Below are positions 5,887 through 6,833 of a stretch of DNA of 6,833 nucleotides, piece by piece; the first letter of the stretch is position 1; the number at the start of each line of letters is the position of its first letter. The notes under the pieces are model-generated. The model was not told where the DNA came from. It made no database searches and saw only the letters and a list, made by a program, of their open reading frames with translations. Made by a program: the position numbers and the translations under genes. Source of the stretch: Acidobacteria bacterium RIFCSPHIGHO2_01_FULL_67_28 (GTDB taxonomy: Bacteria > Acidobacteriota > Terriglobia > Acidiferrales > 2-02-FULL-67-57); contig MEKM01000176.1 in assembly GCA_001766965.1 (NCBI GenBank), positions 1-6,833 on the forward strand, read 5' to 3'.

Positions 5887-6833
5887 CTAAGGCTTGGCCG
5901 CCAGCGCCTTGTCGAGGTCGGCCACCTTCTGGCGCACCGGCGCGGCCAGGGGATGGTCGGGGGCGAGGTCGAGGAAGTGCTGGAACTCGGTGCGGGCCGT
6001 CACCAGGTCGCGCTTGGCCAGGCTGATCTTGCCGAGGAGAAAGTGGACGAGGGGAAACTCGGGCTTGAGCTCGTGGGCGCGCCCCAGGTGCGGTTCGGCC
6101 TCGGCGGTTCTGTTTTCGAGGAGCAGGGTCTGGGCCAGCTCGAAGTGCGCCTGCCAACTCTGGGGCTCGAGCTCGACGCTACGCTCGAGCAGCGGTTGGG
6201 CCTCCGCGGGCTTGCCTTGACGGTTGTAGAGCGCGCCCAGGGCGGTGTAGCCGGGCGCGAACTTGTCGTTGATCTCGAGACTCCGCTTCAGGGCCTTCTC
6301 CGCCTCCGCCCACTTGGCCTGGTCCATGTACACAGTCCCCAGGGAGAGGTAGGCCTGGTAATACTCCGGGTAGATCTCGACAGCCTTCTCGAAATGGCCG
6401 AGAGCCTCCGGCAGGGCGTTTTGGTTCAGGGACTCCTCGCCCTTGGCGAACTCCTGCTGGGCGCTCTCCGGCACCAGCAGCGTCCCCACCGTGACGGTCG
6501 GTTCGGTGGAGCCGAGGCCCGCGGGCCCGCCGGGAGTGTCCTGGGTCTCGGCGTAGAGCGTCAACATGGCAGAAGCGGTGGGCATCAACCTAAGGTCGAC
6601 CCGGTAGGTAGCATCCCGGTAGCCGGGGGCCTTGGCGCGCACCACATAGGGGGCGCGATCCAATCCTTCGAATCGAAAGCGGGCATTGCCGACCAGGCTG
6701 GCTTGCTGAATGATCTCGCCCATTTCCGATTCCAGGTAGACGATGACGGAGTTCACGACCGCCGCGCCTCCCTTGAACTGCACCGAACCGTTGATTTGTC
6801 CGGGGATACGCCGGCGAACGTCGCCGGGGCCCT
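5887..6833 (-). CDS. Carboxypeptidase-regulatory-like plus TPR-repeat protein, N-terminus cut by window edge
   Basis: Probable scaffold or binding protein with no catalytic motif visible. The frame stays open to base 6833, with 16 more residues (including RRRIPGQINGS) before the first in-window GTG at 6783, so the true start is outside. Numbered from that GTG, the first 75 residues form a beta-sandwich of the carboxypeptidase-regulatory/CnaB type, with the pattern 'G.V.F.GG..V..V.V.L......FRFEGL...PYVVRAKAPGY'. A Gly/Pro-rich linker (about 80-95) follows, then VGTLLVPESAQQEFAKG. Five TPR repeats with 34-residue spacing fill about 108-276 (bases roughly 5956-6462), each with an A/G-x-x-Y/F helix pattern and a closing proline. 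The protein ends soon after in a short charged tail. This arrangement is common in Acidobacteriota, where such proteins are often envelope-linked; a signal peptide, if any, is out of view. The neighbour downstream is the exported GWxTD gene, 66 bases on. Confidence 0.9.
   Translation of the reverse strand, partial: GPGDVRRRIPGQINGSVQFKGGAAVVNSVIVYLESEMGEIIQQASLVGNARFRFEGLDRAPYVVRAKAPGYRDATYRVDLRLMPTASAMLTLYAETQDTPGGPAGLGSTEPTVTVGTLLVPESAQQEFAKGEESLNQNALPEALGHFEKAVEIYPEYYQAYLSLGTVYMDQAKWAEAEKALKRSLEINDKFAPGYTALGALYNRQGKPAEAQPLLERSVELEPQSWQAHFELAQTLLLENRTAEAEPHLGRAHELKPEFPLVHFLLGKISLAKRDLVTARTEFQHFLDLAPDHPLAAPVRQKVADLDKALAAKP

Noticed and set aside
5887..6783. Taking the GTG at 6783 as the true start of the TPR gene
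   Set aside because: The frame stays open to the window edge, and the preceding residues (IPGQINGS) continue the first beta strand of the domain. The start is therefore outside the window.

Overview
The window is GC-rich. Every gene I can support lies on the minus strand, so the text reads from the right end (base 6833) to the left end (base 1). The gene set points to the Acidobacteriota, with moderate confidence, from domain content rather than any marker gene: a carboxypeptidase-regulatory-like plus TPR protein, a secreted GWxTD-domain protein, a PDZ-containing multi-pass histidine kinase, and a sigma-54-type response regulator of the GHVKGAFTSA subtype. I see no RNA gene, mobile element, CRISPR array or transfer signature.

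Layout in transcription order: (1) 6833-5887, the 3' part of a protein with a small beta-sandwich domain followed by five TPR repeats; its start lies outside the window. (2) A 66-base gap (5821-5886) with a good sigma-70-type promoter, TTGACC-18-TAGAAT. Its -35 box begins two bases after the stop of gene 1 and sits in a near-palindrome. (3) 5820-4111, an exported 569-residue GWxTD protein with a clear signal peptide and Shine-Dalgarno sequence. (4) A 102-base gap (4009-4110), unusually AT-rich in its middle, with an extended -10 element. (5) 4008-1162, a 948-residue sensor kinase: TM1, extracytoplasmic PDZ, about nine further TM segments, GAF, PAS, HisKA and HATPase. (6) 1169-1, an NtrC-type response regulator whose start overlaps the kinase stop by eight bases; the window ends before its DNA-binding domain.

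The kinase and regulator are clearly a cognate two-component pair: overlapping genes, an Shine-Dalgarno encoded in the last kinase codons, and an H-box kinase core with an NtrC-type partner. The two upstream genes encode an exported protein and a probable envelope or scaffold protein. They may share the biology of the pair, but only proximity and shared strand support that.

The points most worth a second look are the PDZ domain placed as the likely outside sensor of a histidine kinase, the natural GAFTSA change in the sigma-54 contact loop of the regulator, and the promoter with its near-palindrome in front of the GWxTD gene. Coding density is high and no gene-free stretch exceeds about 100 bases.
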